A stretch of DNA of 64,000 bases from Emticicia sp051209875. Lineage in GTDB: Bacteria > Bacteroidota > Bacteroidia > Cytophagales > Spirosomataceae. This document shows, in pieces, positions 16,073 through 25,052 of the stretch. The translations under genes and the position numbers were made by a program. The notes below the pieces were generated by a model that was not told where the DNA came from, did not search any database, and worked only from the letters and a program-made list of their open reading frames with translations. The stretch covers positions 372,001 to 436,000 of the forward strand of contig NZ_JBNTQY010000001.1 of NCBI RefSeq assembly GCF_051209875.1, read 5' to 3'. Positions within the stretch are counted from its first letter, which is position 1. Every line of letters begins with the position of its first letter.

Positions 16073-16651
16073 ATGAAAAAGTTAATTTTTATCGCTATTA
16101 TATTATTAATCAGCCAATTAGGCTTTTCACAAGCACCCAAAGCAGCGACTCCAAGTCTGAAACTTGCTTATGTTTATGAAGATTATATCTTACAAAACCT
16201 CAATGATATAAAAAATTTGCAAGCTGAGGTGGCTTCTAAAAAAGTTAATCTTGAAACAAAATTAGAGCAAAAAGCTAAAAATTATCAGGAACAATATGCT
16301 GAGTATCAAGCAATGATGAAAGATATTACAGGCCTAACAACCGATTCTTTGAATGCAAAATTGAAGAGAGTTCAAAATATAAAAAAGGATGCTGATGATT
16401 TCCAAACAAAGTCAGAAGCAGATTTGCAGACATTTATTCAAGAAAAATTTACTGCCATTCGTGAAAAAGTGAATGCAAGTATTAATTCTGTTGCTGCTGA
16501 AAAAGGTTATAAATTTGTATTTAGAAGGAATGCAGACGCTGCTAACAACGAATCAAATACCGTCATGCTTTATTCAGCAGACAATGGAAAAGATGATCTT
16601 TCTGATGCGGTTTTAATCAAAATGGGTACAACCCCGCCCAAAAAACAATAA
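16073..16651 (+). CDS. OmpH/Skp-family periplasmic chaperone
   Basis: The 192-residue protein has a signal peptide (MKKLIFIAIILLISQLGFSQ). A long helical section (about 50-135) is rich in Lys, Gln and Glu with heptad hydrophobics, as in the tentacles of Skp. The opening LKLAYVYEDYILQNL and closing AAEKGYKFVFRRN correspond to the small beta body. Skp-type proteins hold unfolded outer-membrane proteins during transit through the periplasm. The gene has its own promoter and terminator. It is not beside bamA or lpxD as in the best-known arrangement, so it may be one of several paralogues. Confidence 0.85.
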   Translation: MKKLIFIAIILLISQLGFSQAPKAATPSLKLAYVYEDYILQNLNDIKNLQAEVASKKVNLETKLEQKAKNYQEQYAEYQAMMKDITGLTTDSLNAKLKRVQNIKKDADDFQTKSEADLQTFIQEKFTAIREKVNASINSVAAEKGYKFVFRRNADAANNESNTVMLYSADNGKDDLSDAVLIKMGTTPPKKQ

Positions 16652-16665
16652 GCCATTTTTTTAAA

Positions 16666-16705
16666 GAAAATCCTCGTTTGCTTAAAAGTATTCGAGGATT
16701 TTTTT
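16666..16705 (+). terminator. Terminator of the Skp-like gene
   Basis: AAAATCCTCG (16667-16676) pairs with CGAGGATTTT, which continues into eight T. Confidence 0.85.
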
Positions 16706-16746
16706 GTGCCTTTTTCTTGATAAATATAAATTTCAAATATTTTATC

Positions 16747-16754
16747 TATATTTG
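16747..16754 (+). promoter_or_regulatory. Possible -7 element of the amidohydrolase gene
   Basis: TATATTTG fits TAnnTTTG and ends 28 nt before the start codon. No TTG stands at the usual 19-21 bp spacing, so this is a partial match. Confidence 0.4.
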
Positions 16755-16782
16755 ATTATAAACACAAACCTAATCTTCATCA

Positions 16783-19700
16783 ATGAAAAAAACATTTACC
16801 TTTCATTTAAAATACTCACTTATCACAGCAAGTATCCTTGGATTATTTTCTTTGGCATTAGCTGTTGGAGCTTCAGGAGGAAAAATTAGCTTTTACGGAG
16901 CAATTCTCAGCGATTCTCTAAAAAAAGATACAACCCGATACGTTCGCTATAAAGATTTACCTCTAAAAGCTACTCGAAAATTTAAACTAAATACTTCAGA
17001 AGGCACTTGGCTTTCGTTGGATGTAAGTCCCGATGCAAAAAATATTGCTTTCGACTTGATAGGAGATATTTACACTATCCCTTTCGGTGGTGGAAAAGCC
17101 TCAACCATTACCCAAGGCTTGGCATTCGATACTCACCCAAGATACAGCCCAGATGGCAAAAAGTTGCTATTCATTTCCGATCGAAGCGGTTCTGATAATA
17201 TTTGGTATATTGATTTTGAAAAAAAAGATACTGTACAAGTAACCAAAGACCGTGACCAAAATTATGCTTCTGCTGACTGGACTCCCGATGGGAATTACAT
17301 AGTTTTTTCAAAAGGTCGCATGAATGTACAACTTTGGATGGTACATCAAGATGGTGGTGGTGGTGTCCAGCTCATAGATCAACCTGAAAGACTAAAAACG
17401 ATTGATCCCGCTGTCAGTCATGATGGTCGTTATATATATTTTTCACAGCGAACAGGAGCATGGAATTATAATGCCATGATGCCACAATACCAAATTGGTA
17501 TTTATGACCGTGAAAATGCCAAACGTACAACAATTACATCAAGGTATGGTTCTGCATTTACGCCTACGCTTTCAAGTGATGGAAAATGGCTTGTTTATGG
17601 CTCTCGTTTTGAAGATAAAACAGGATTGGTACTAAGAAATCTACAATCAGGTGATGAAAAATGGCTGGCATATCCAGTACAAAGAGACGAGCAAGAGTCA
17701 ATAGCAACAATGGGTGTTTTACCAGCAATGACTTTCACGCCTGATAACCAATATCTTATTGTTTCTTATGGTGGCAAAATTTATAAAATTGCCATTAATG
17801 GCAGTAGTCCTACCGAGATTCCATTTGATGTAAATATGGAACTTGAAATGGGCCCTCAACTCGAATTTAAGTACTCTATTTCGGACACAACTCACGCACT
17901 TGTTACCCAAATTCGTGATGCTGTTCCTTCGCCTGATGGTAGTAAATTAGCTTTTACGGCACTCAATCGTGTTTATCTAATGGATTTTCCCAATGGCACG
18001 CCTCGACGTATTAGCAATAATGATTTTACAGAAGCTAATCTCGCTTGGTCGCCAAATGGTAGTCAGTTGGTCTTTACCACTTGGACACCCGAAGGAGGGA
18101 ATCTCTACAAAGCCAATACTGTAGGAGCAGCTAATTTACAAAAACTAACTTCAGTTCCTGCCTTATACAGTCAACCCGTTTGGACATTAAAGGGTGACAG
18201 AATAGTTTTTATTCGCAGCAAATTACAAACTTATCGTGAATCAATTGGCCCAGTAGCTAATACTTCCGAGGACGAAATCTGCTGGATTGATGCCAATGGT
18301 GGAAATATTACCGTCATTGACAAAGCCCGTGATCGCAGTAATCCACATTTTGTAAAAAATGAAGACCGTATTTATTTAAGTGGTAGCGAAGGTGCTATTC
18401 AGTCTATCAAATGGGATGGAACTGATGAAAAAATACATGCTAAAATTACGGGTATCACCACATTTGGGATGAGTATCGAAGGAGAGGAGTTTGTGCATAA
18501 TTGTATGCTTTCGGAAAAAACTGCTGAAGCTATGGAAGTTAATAAACCTTCACCAGCTACGCAAACATTGATGTCACCAGATGGTGAAAAAGCTTTGGCT
18601 CAAATCAATAATGAGATTTATGTCGTGAATATTCCTAAAACTGGTAAAACCGTCAATATTTCAGTTTCTGAACCTACTGCTTCACAATTTCCTGCTAAAA
18701 AATTGACCGAATTGGGTGGAGAATTTCCTTCGTGGTCGAGCAATGCTCAGAAAGTACATTGGTCTTTAGGTCGTTTTCATTTTGTGTATGACTTAGAGAA
18801 ATCAAAAGCATTTGATGATAGCTTGAAAATTGTTAAAAAATTACAAGAAAAGCAAAAAGCCGATTCACTCAATAAAGCAAAAACAGACACAGTTAAGGTG
18901 AAAACCGATAGCTCAAGTGTAAGTAAAAAAGCGACGCCAAAGAAAGAAGATCCAAAATACAAAATTCAAGAAGTGGAGATTAAAGTTTTCTATGCAAAAG
19001 ATGCTCCGACTGGTAATATTTTATTGAAAGGAGCAAGAATTATTACTATGAAAGGCGATGAAATCATAGAAAATGGCGATATTTTGATAGAAAATAACCG
19101 CATCAAAAGCTATGGTAAAAGCGGAACACTAAAAAATACTGCTGGAGCAAAAGTAATCGACACAAAGGGAAAAACAGTCATTCCAGGTTTTGTTGATACG
19201 CACGCCCACATGTGGCCACAATGGGGCATCCAAAAAAATCAGGCTTGGGTTTATGCCGCCAATCTTGCTTACGGCGTTACAACCACCCGTGACCCTCAAA
19301 CTGCTACTACCGATGTACTTACCTACTCCGATATGGTTGAATCTGGTAAAATGGTTGGGCCAAGAGTTTATTCAACAGGGCCAGGCGTTGGTTATTGGTC
19401 ATATAATATCAAAGATTCTACGCAAGCAATCAATGCTTTGCGTCAATACAGCAAATATTACAACACCAAATACATTAAAATGTATCTGACTGGTAATCGC
19501 CAAATTCGCCAGTGGATTATTAAAGCTGCCAAAGGTCAACAATTAATGCCAACAACGGAAGGTGGTTTAAATTACAAACTAAACATGACCAATATGCTTG
19601 ATGGCTATCCAGGTCATGAACATGCCATTCCTGTTTACCCGCTTTATAATGATGTTGTAAAAGCCATTTCTTTTTCAAGAATGTGTGTTACTCCTACGCT

Positions 19701-20268
19701 TTTAGTGGCTTATGGTGGACCTTTTGCTGAAATTTATTATTTTGAAACAGAAGACCCTTATCACGACAAAAAGATGCAAAATTTCATGCCTTATGAAGAA
19801 TTAGCCGAAAAAACTCGTCGTGTAACAGGTTGGTTTATGCCCGAAGAACACGTTTTTCAAAAGCATGCCAAATCAATGAAATCAATGGTTGAAAATGGTG
19901 CATTAGCAGGAATTGGTAGTCATGGTGAATTCCAAGGTTTGGGTTATCATTGGGAGTTATGGTCGATGCAAAGTGGAGGAATGAAAAACCATGATGCTCT
20001 TCGTACTGCTACAATTTTAGGTGCAACTGCTCTTGGACTTGACAAAGATTTGGGCAGTATTGAAAATGGCAAACTTGCCGATTTATTGATTTTGGATAAA
20101 AATCCTTTAGAAAATATTCGTAATTCTAATTCAGTCAAAATGGTTATTAAAAATGGCCGCATTTATGATGCAAATACCCTCGATGAAGTTTATCCAATAC
20201 AAAGAAAGCTCGAACGCAACGAATGGAGTTTTGAAAAACCAGCCCTTAATACTGGTTTGAAGGAGTAA
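16783..20268 (+). CDS. Secreted PD40 (TolB-like) propeller fused to an amidohydrolase
   Basis: This 1161-residue protein starts with a hydrophobic signal or anchor (about 10-30). The first 650 residues form WD40-like PD40 blades (HPRYSPDGKKLLFISDRSG, SADWTPDGNYIVFSKG, LAWSPNGSQLVFTTW). A Lys-rich linker (about 680-730, KAKTDTVKVKTDSSSVSKK) precedes an imidazolonepropionase-like amidohydrolase: GKTVIPGFVDTHAHMWP supplies the HxH metal motif, GVTTTRDP and GHEHAIPVYPLYNDV follow, and DLGSIENGKLADLLILDKNPL ends the barrel. Such proteins are probably periplasmic hydrolases of cyclic amides or peptides. The substrate is unknown. It has its own possible promoter and shares a bidirectional terminator with ahcY. 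Confidence 0.9.
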   Translation: MKKTFTFHLKYSLITASILGLFSLALAVGASGGKISFYGAILSDSLKKDTTRYVRYKDLPLKATRKFKLNTSEGTWLSLDVSPDAKNIAFDLIGDIYTIPFGGGKASTITQGLAFDTHPRYSPDGKKLLFISDRSGSDNIWYIDFEKKDTVQVTKDRDQNYASADWTPDGNYIVFSKGRMNVQLWMVHQDGGGGVQLIDQPERLKTIDPAVSHDGRYIYFSQRTGAWNYNAMMPQYQIGIYDRENAKRTTITSRYGSAFTPTLSSDGKWLVYGSRFEDKTGLVLRNLQSGDEKWLAYPVQRDEQESIATMGVLPAMTFTPDNQYLIVSYGGKIYKIAINGSSPTEIPFDVNMELEMGPQLEFKYSISDTTHALVTQIRDAVPSPDGSKLAFTALNRVYLMDFPNGTPRRISNNDFTEANLAWSPNGSQLVFTTWTPEGGNLYKANTVGAANLQKLTSVPALYSQPVWTLKGDRIVFIRSKLQTYRESIGPVANTSEDEICWIDANGGNITVIDKARDRSNPHFVKNEDRIYLSGSEGAIQSIKWDGTDEKIHAKITGITTFGMSIEGEEFVHNCMLSEKTAEAMEVNKPSPATQTLMSPDGEKALAQINNEIYVVNIPKTGKTVNISVSEPTASQFPAKKLTELGGEFPSWSSNAQKVHWSLGRFHFVYDLEKSKAFDDSLKIVKKLQEKQKADSLNKAKTDTVKVKTDSSSVSKKATPKKEDPKYKIQEVEIKVFYAKDAPTGNILLKGARIITMKGDEIIENGDILIENNRIKSYGKSGTLKNTAGAKVIDTKGKTVIPGFVDTHAHMWPQWGIQKNQAWVYAANLAYGVTTTRDPQTATTDVLTYSDMVESGKMVGPRVYSTGPGVGYWSYNIKDSTQAINALRQYSKYYNTKYIKMYLTGNRQIRQWIIKAAKGQQLMPTTEGGLNYKLNMTNMLDGYPGHEHAIPVYPLYNDVVKAISFSRMCVTPTLLVAYGGPFAEIYYFETEDPYHDKKMQNFMPYEELAEKTRRVTGWFMPEEHVFQKHAKSMKSMVENGALAGIGSHGEFQGLGYHWELWSMQSGGMKNHDALRTATILGATALGLDKDLGSIENGKLADLLILDKNPLENIRNSNSVKMVIKNGRIYDANTLDEVYPIQRKLERNEWSFEKPALNTGLKE

Positions 20269-20369
20269 GAAGTAATCAAAAATATGAGATAATTTCGAAA
20301 AAAAAACTAAGTTTTATAAAGTTACAGCTTTAGTAATAACTCACACTTATGAGTTTATCAATATAAATC

Positions 20370-20406
20370 AAAACGCCCATTTATTGAGAAATAAATGGGC
20401 GTTTTT
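20370..20406. terminator. Bidirectional terminator between the amidohydrolase and ahcY genes
   Basis: A 15-bp stem (AAAACGCCCATTTAT at 20370-20384 with 20390-20404) has A on its left and T on its right, so it can stop transcription from both convergent genes. Confidence 0.85.
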
Positions 20407-20419
20407 GATTTTAAACTCT

Positions 20420-20450
20420 ATCGACTATTGTCCATGAACTATCGACTCTT
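20420..20450. repeat. GACTnTn heptad array, short form (site 1)
   Basis: Four units in exact 7-bp phase, the first GACTATT (20423-20429) and the last GACTCTT (20444-20450). The framing words ATCGACT occur at both ends, as in the sites at 28968 and 32825. Its last bases form part of the ahcY stop codon. Confidence 0.7.
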
Positions 20451-21765
20451 AGTAACGATACATTTCAGACTTAAATGGTCCTTCTGTTGAAACACCGATA
20501 TAAGCAGCTTGTTCTGGATCTAAAGTATCTAATTTAGCACCAACATGAGCCAAATGGAAAGCAGCTACTTTCTCATCTAATTGCTTAGGAAGAACGTAAA
20601 CTTTTTTCTCATATTTCTCTGTGTTATTCCACAATTCTAATTGAGCCAAAGTTTGGTTCGAGAATGAACATGACATCACGAATGATGGGTGTCCCATAGC
20701 ACAACCTAAGTTTACCAAACGTCCTTCAGCTAAGATAATGATTTCTTTGCCATCAATTTCATACATATCAACTTGTGGTTTGATAGTAGATTTTGTGTGA
20801 CCATAGTTTTTGTTCAACCAAGCCATGTCGATTTCGTTATCGAAGTGACCGATGTTACAAACGATAGCTTTATCACGCATTGCTTTGAAGTGACGGTCAC
20901 GAATGATATTTACATTACCAGTAGCTGTAACGAAGATATTTGCACGAGTGACAGCTTCGTTCATTGTTACTACTTCGTAGCCATCCATTGCTGCTTGTAA
21001 AGCACAAATTGGGTCGATTTCAGTAACCAATACACGACAACCAGCTCCACGAAGTGATTCTGCCGAACCTTTACCTACATCACCGTAACCAGCAACAGCA
21101 GCAACTTTTCCGGCCATCATGATATCAGTAGCACGACGAATGGCATCTACTAATGATTCTTTACAACCATATTTATTATCAAATTTCGATTTTGTAACCG
21201 AATCGTTTACGTTGATAGCTGGCAAGAATAAAGTGCCATTTTTCATACGCTCATACAAACGGTGAACACCCGTAGTAGTTTCTTCCGACAAGCCTTTGAT
21301 GCCAGCGATAAGCTCTGGATAAACATCAAAAACCATGTTTGTCAAGTCACCACCATCATCCAAAATCATGTTTAATGGTTTTTGCTCTTCACCAAAAAAT
21401 AACGTTTGTTCAATACACCAGTCAAATTCTTCAGCAGTTTGACCTTTCCAAGCATATACTTGAATGCCAGCAGCAGCAATAGCAGCAGCAGCGTGGTCTT
21501 GTGTTGAGAAGATATTACAAGATGACCAAGTTACTTCAGCACCTAATTCCACAAGGGTTTCAATCAAAACAGCCGTTTGGATTGTCATGTGTAAACAACC
21601 TGCTACTCTTGCACCTGCCAATGGTTTTGACGGGCCATATTCAGCACGAATAGCCATCAAACCTGGCATTTCGGCTTCAGCTAATTTAATTTCTTTGCGA
21701 CCCCAGTCGGCAAGTGTGATGTCTTTTACCTTGTAAGGAAGATACGTTTTTGTTGCTGTTGACAT
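20449..21765 (-). CDS. ahcY: Adenosylhomocysteinase
   Basis: The 438-residue cytoplasmic enzyme hydrolyses S-adenosylhomocysteine to adenosine and homocysteine, which keeps methyltransferases from product inhibition. It has LIETLVELGAEVTWSSCNIFSTQDHAAAA near the N-terminus, NVNDSVTKSKFDN with the cofactor lysine region, the NAD-binding GYGDVGKGSAESLRGAG, and the C-terminal end KSEMYRY, which contacts NAD of the partner subunit. Length and start are standard. A good promoter lies upstream. No SAH riboswitch is visible in the 66-nt leader I infer. The stop codon is made by the edge of a heptad repeat. Confidence 0.98.
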   Translation of the reverse strand: MSTATKTYLPYKVKDITLADWGRKEIKLAEAEMPGLMAIRAEYGPSKPLAGARVAGCLHMTIQTAVLIETLVELGAEVTWSSCNIFSTQDHAAAAIAAAGIQVYAWKGQTAEEFDWCIEQTLFFGEEQKPLNMILDDGGDLTNMVFDVYPELIAGIKGLSEETTTGVHRLYERMKNGTLFLPAINVNDSVTKSKFDNKYGCKESLVDAIRRATDIMMAGKVAAVAGYGDVGKGSAESLRGAGCRVLVTEIDPICALQAAMDGYEVVTMNEAVTRANIFVTATGNVNIIRDRHFKAMRDKAIVCNIGHFDNEIDMAWLNKNYGHTKSTIKPQVDMYEIDGKEIIILAEGRLVNLGCAMGHPSFVMSCSFSNQTLAQLELWNNTEKYEKKVYVLPKQLDEKVAAFHLAHVGAKLDTLDPEQAAYIGVSTEGPFKSEMYRY

Positions 21766-21829
21766 TATTGATATAAGTTAAATTATCCTTTTAAAATTCT
21801 TTATTTAGTTGCTTTTTCTAAATATAAGA

Positions 21830-21860
21830 CAAAATTAAGATAATTTATTTGCTGAATCAA
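21830..21860 (-). promoter_or_regulatory. ahcY promoter
   Basis: On the minus strand TTG (21860-21858) and TAATTTTG (21837-21830, fitting TAnnTTTG) are separated by exactly 20 bp. The -7 box is 64 nt before the start codon. Confidence 0.68.
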
Positions 21861-22010
21861 CTTTTTTTGGATAATTTTTATTTAGCGGAAGCAATGGTAA
21901 TAAACTTTTTGAGTTGATTACTTAAAAATCTTTCATTGCTGCTATACCTTGTCGTTTTTATCACGTAATTTATGAGAACGCAATAGTTGAGAATCAAAAC
22001 TTTTGCTTAA

Positions 22011-22667
22011 TCAATTTTTCTTTAATTTCATTTTTCCATCTTTTAGTACAATCGTATCTTTATTATCTTGCTTTTTGTACCCATTGCCTTCGGGGTCAAT
22101 GTCAGAATCGAAACCTGTGGTTGAAGTAATCACTTTACTTTCTATTTTATCTTTGATTCTACCTAAACCACCAAAAACTGTTGCTGATACTTTTTCTTTC
22201 CAATAAGAACCTACCAAAGTTCCGCTAAATGTGACTTCAATAAAACCATCTGTTCCTGCTTTCACTTCTAAAGTTTCATTATTGTTCTGTGATTCGCCAA
22301 CATGATACTCCATACGTGGTTCTTTGGTTTCTTCTACGTACTTGATAGCTGCAATGCCTTTGTATTTGCCCAAATCTTGAGCTTTTTTGATATTTTCCTT
22401 TGTATCAGGGTGGTCGGCATTCACAATTAGATAAGTACCTGATTCCACCGCCGAACGGCCATAAAAATCGCCGAGCCAAATCCTTAGCATCTTATCTGGC
22501 TTGGTAGAATTTCCTGTAAAATAGGCATAATTGCCAATTTTGATTTGGCGAGGTTGAGTTTTATATTCTTTTCCATCCAGCATCACGCTCATAGAGTTTT
22601 CGTTGGAAAGTTGCCCAAAAGAGTTGACTGAGATTAGTAAAAAAAATAATAATTTTATTGTTTTCAT
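22011..22667 (-). CDS. Secreted protein of unknown function
   Basis: The 218-residue product starts with a signal peptide (MKTIKLLFFLLISVNSFGQ). The mature part looks beta-rich and has no motif that I recognise; it contains SVMLDGKEYKTQPRQIKIGNY-like strands and a late FIEVTFSGTLVGSYWKEKVSATVFGG. The end is strongly basic (LKDGKMKLKKN). I chose the ATG at 22667 because it directly precedes the signal peptide; the frame is open a further 37 codons upstream without a signal. It lies 85 bp after the terminator hairpin of the DUF2911 gene. Confidence 0.75.
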   Translation of the reverse strand: MKTIKLLFFLLISVNSFGQLSNENSMSVMLDGKEYKTQPRQIKIGNYAYFTGNSTKPDKMLRIWLGDFYGRSAVESGTYLIVNADHPDTKENIKKAQDLGKYKGIAAIKYVEETKEPRMEYHVGESQNNNETLEVKAGTDGFIEVTFSGTLVGSYWKEKVSATVFGGLGRIKDKIESKVITSTTGFDSDIDPEGNGYKKQDNKDTIVLKDGKMKLKKN

Positions 22668-22754
22668 GTTTTTGATATTTAAGAGGTTAATTATATATAA
22701 AGTTAAAAATGTTTTACGAACTGTTATATGATAATTGGTAGTTTCTTGTAAAAT

Positions 22755-22791
22755 AAAAAGCGTTCTCTTTATAACCAAGAGAACGCTTTTT
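22755..22791 (-). terminator. Terminator of the DUF2911 gene
   Basis: A perfect 15-bp stem (AAAAAGCGTTCTCTT at 22755-22769 with 22777-22791) with a T run on the minus strand. Confidence 0.87.
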
Positions 22792-22813
22792 ATAGACTTT
22801 CTAAGTAAGTTTC

Positions 22814-23641
22814 TTACAAAGCTTTTATTAATTTTTCATTCAAAGCTACATAATCAGGATTTCCACCTGCTTTTGCCAATTCAATTCCTTTCAAAGCTGT
22901 GGCTTTAGCACCGGCCTTATCACCCATTTTTGCTTGAATTTTCGCTTTTAAATGAACCATCCAATAAGCACTTGGTTGAGCATCAATGGCTTTAGTTACC
23001 CACTCCAATGCTTTTGACATATCTTTTCCAGCGTCAAAATAATAACTTGCAGCAGCAAAATAAGGGCGATTATCAACATTCATTGCTTCATTAATCGAAC
23101 TCATGATTTTACTATCAATATCTGCTTCTACTGGAATGCTTACTGCTGTGTTTTCCCACAAGATTTGGATATTTGCTGAGGCAGACATTACATCACCAAT
23201 CATAATCGTAAATGACTCGATAGCGAATGGTAAAGCAAAGGTTCTTACTTTAAAACGAGCTACATCTTCTTCGACTTTATAGCCATTTAAGCCACCGTTA
23301 TTTACACCTTTGTTCAAGATAATCTCCCATTCGTCTGCATTTGGAATAGAATAAAGTGCATAAGAGCCAGCTTTTACGGCAACACCACCCACTTTTACAT
23401 CTTCACCAAAAGTTACTTTAGAAGCACCATTGGCACCTGTTCTCCACATTTTACCAAAAGGCACTAAATCACCAAAGATTTTGCGACCTTTAGCAAGTGG
23501 GCGAGAATAATTAATTTCGATTGAAGAAAGTGCAAAATCTTGCTTGATGGTTTGGGTTGGACTTGGAGCGGGTGTTTTGATACCTTGTGCCATTGCTCCC
23601 ATTGATACAAAAAGAGAGAATAGTAAAACGATTTTTTTCAT
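22814..23641 (-). CDS. DUF2911 protein with TPR-like tail
   Basis: The 275-residue protein has a signal peptide (MKKIVLLFSLFVSMGAMAQ). The DUF2911 region follows (about 25-170), with IEINYSRPLAKGRKIFGDLVPFGKMWRTGANGAS-type text and GGVAVKAGSYALYSIPN. The last 85 residues are two helical hairpins like TPR repeats (ALEWVTKAIDAQPSAYWMVHLKAKIQAKMGDKAGAKATALKGIELAK). DUF2911 proteins are frequent secreted proteins in Bacteroidota and their function is unknown. The gene has its own terminator, and a heptad-repeat array separates it from the oxidoreductase gene downstream-right. Confidence 0.87.
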   Translation of the reverse strand: MKKIVLLFSLFVSMGAMAQGIKTPAPSPTQTIKQDFALSSIEINYSRPLAKGRKIFGDLVPFGKMWRTGANGASKVTFGEDVKVGGVAVKAGSYALYSIPNADEWEIILNKGVNNGGLNGYKVEEDVARFKVRTFALPFAIESFTIMIGDVMSASANIQILWENTAVSIPVEADIDSKIMSSINEAMNVDNRPYFAAASYYFDAGKDMSKALEWVTKAIDAQPSAYWMVHLKAKIQAKMGDKAGAKATALKGIELAKAGGNPDYVALNEKLIKAL

Positions 23642-23705
23642 TTGTGTTTAAATTGATTTTGTTGAAAAATGATAACGTTGAAAATTTGGAAATGGTTTGT
23701 TTGTA

Positions 23706-23813
23706 GATAGGAGATACTGGATATTAGATACGAGATTCGTGAAACAAGATTCGAGAAATATTTTTCAAAGCAAATTTCATTTTTTTCAAATCCCGTATCT
23801 TAAATCTCGTATC
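23706..23813. repeat. GATnCGA heptad array with inverted arms (archetype)
   Basis: The left arm (23706-23761) is eight units in exact 7-bp phase, all beginning GA; examples are GATACTG, GATACGA and GATTCGA. An AT-rich loop follows. The right arm (23786-23813) is four units in the opposite orientation (GATACGA, GATTTAA, GATACGG, GATTTGA on the minus strand). It ends 4 nt before the stop codon of the neighbouring gene. Confidence 0.88.
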
Positions 23814-23817
23814 TATT

Positions 23818-24942
23818 TTATACCAAACTAATTCTTTTCCCAGTTTGAGCGGCTTCATAAATCGCCATTAAAATTTTCATATCTCTCAAGCCTTCTTCGC
23901 CGTCGATATGTTTTGGAAACTTCTTTGTTGCAAGAAATTCTTTACAAACTTCTTCCAACATGACAGTTTGATGATGTACAACTGGCATTTTCATATCGCC
24001 TTCCTGCGTTTTTCCTTTTATTGGTCCATAAGAATAAGCTGGACTGAGTTGCAAGAAACCTTTTTCTGCCGAAACATACAATTGCTCGATATTTGACCTA
24101 TATGAGCTAAAGCCATTGACCATTGCACCACTCGGAAACTGCATTTGCCATGAAACGGTCTCTTCGACATCTTTAAATTTTACTTTATCAATCGTTTCGC
24201 CATATTGAGCAGTTACCCAAAGTGGTTCTTCGCCTGTTACATAGCGAGATGCTTGCACGCAATAAATGCCCACATCCATCAAAGGTCCTCCGCCAGCCAT
24301 TGCTTTTTTCAAACGCCATTGTGTTGGGTCACCTATGGTGAAGCCAAAATTTGTTTGCATAAATCGCACATCGCCAAATACTTTTTTCTGCCCAATACGC
24401 ACCACTTCTTGTGTAAACGGCTCAAAATGAAGACGATAGCCAATTCCTAATTGCACGCCTGCCTCTTGGCAAGCCTTGATCATTGCTATGCTATCTTCTA
24501 CTGAAGTTGCCATTGGCTTTTCACACATCACATGTTTTCCAGCTTTTGCTGCACGCACCACAAACTCACGGTGTAGTGAATTTGGTGTAACCACATAAAC
24601 AATATCAATGTCTTTGTTATTAGCTATTTCATCAAAATTCTGATAATTATAGACATTTTTTGCAGGAATATTATACTTTTTAGACCATTCTTCAGCCTTG
24701 GCTGGCGTACCTGTTACGATTCCTGCTAAGTAACAATTTTTAGCATTTTCTAAACCAACGGCTAATTGATTTTTTGCGTAACTACCTAAACCAAGTAGAG
24801 CAACACCTAATTTTTTTTCATCTTTTTGAGGCTTTCCTTCAGGAATCGCCATGACCGAAGGCACAGCAAAAGCTGCGGCAGTAGTGCCAAGTCCGACACC
24901 AAGATTTTGTAAAAAAGACCGACGAGATTGATTTTCAGACAT
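23818..24942 (-). CDS. Gfo/Idh/MocA-family oxidoreductase, Tat-exported
   Basis: The 374-residue protein begins with a twin-arginine signal (SRRSFLQNLGVGLG) ending near residue 32. It then has a Rossmann NAD(P) domain (LGVALLGLGSYAKNQL), IVYVVTPNSLHREFVVRAAKAGKHVMCEKPMA with the family EKP motif, and a C-terminal dehydrogenase domain (GGGPLMDVGIYCVQASRYVTGEEP). The family oxidises or reduces sugars and related polyols. Export of a folded, cofactor-loaded enzyme through Tat is usual for such Bacteroidota members. The substrate is not predictable. It is divergent from the CtpA-type protease gene. Confidence 0.92.
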   Translation of the reverse strand: MSENQSRRSFLQNLGVGLGTTAAAFAVPSVMAIPEGKPQKDEKKLGVALLGLGSYAKNQLAVGLENAKNCYLAGIVTGTPAKAEEWSKKYNIPAKNVYNYQNFDEIANNKDIDIVYVVTPNSLHREFVVRAAKAGKHVMCEKPMATSVEDSIAMIKACQEAGVQLGIGYRLHFEPFTQEVVRIGQKKVFGDVRFMQTNFGFTIGDPTQWRLKKAMAGGGPLMDVGIYCVQASRYVTGEEPLWVTAQYGETIDKVKFKDVEETVSWQMQFPSGAMVNGFSSYRSNIEQLYVSAEKGFLQLSPAYSYGPIKGKTQEGDMKMPVVHHQTVMLEEVCKEFLATKKFPKHIDGEEGLRDMKILMAIYEAAQTGKRISLV

Positions 24943-25052
24943 TTTTGTAGTAAATTGGGTTGAAAAAAAGAATATTTTTAATCTTGTGTAATTTATTGAG
25001 TCAAGAAACTGTTTCTAAAAGTACGAACTAATATTAAATCAAAGGTATAAAA

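Noticed and set aside
21766..22010. SAH riboswitch before ahcY
   Set aside because: The inferred leader is about 60 nt and AT-rich. It shows none of the conserved GC-rich helices of SAH riboswitches; the promoter match explains the region.
23706..23813. CRISPR-like array
   Set aside because: The units are 7 bp, contiguous and inverted in the second arm. There are no 25-40 bp repeats, no unique spacers and no cas genes.
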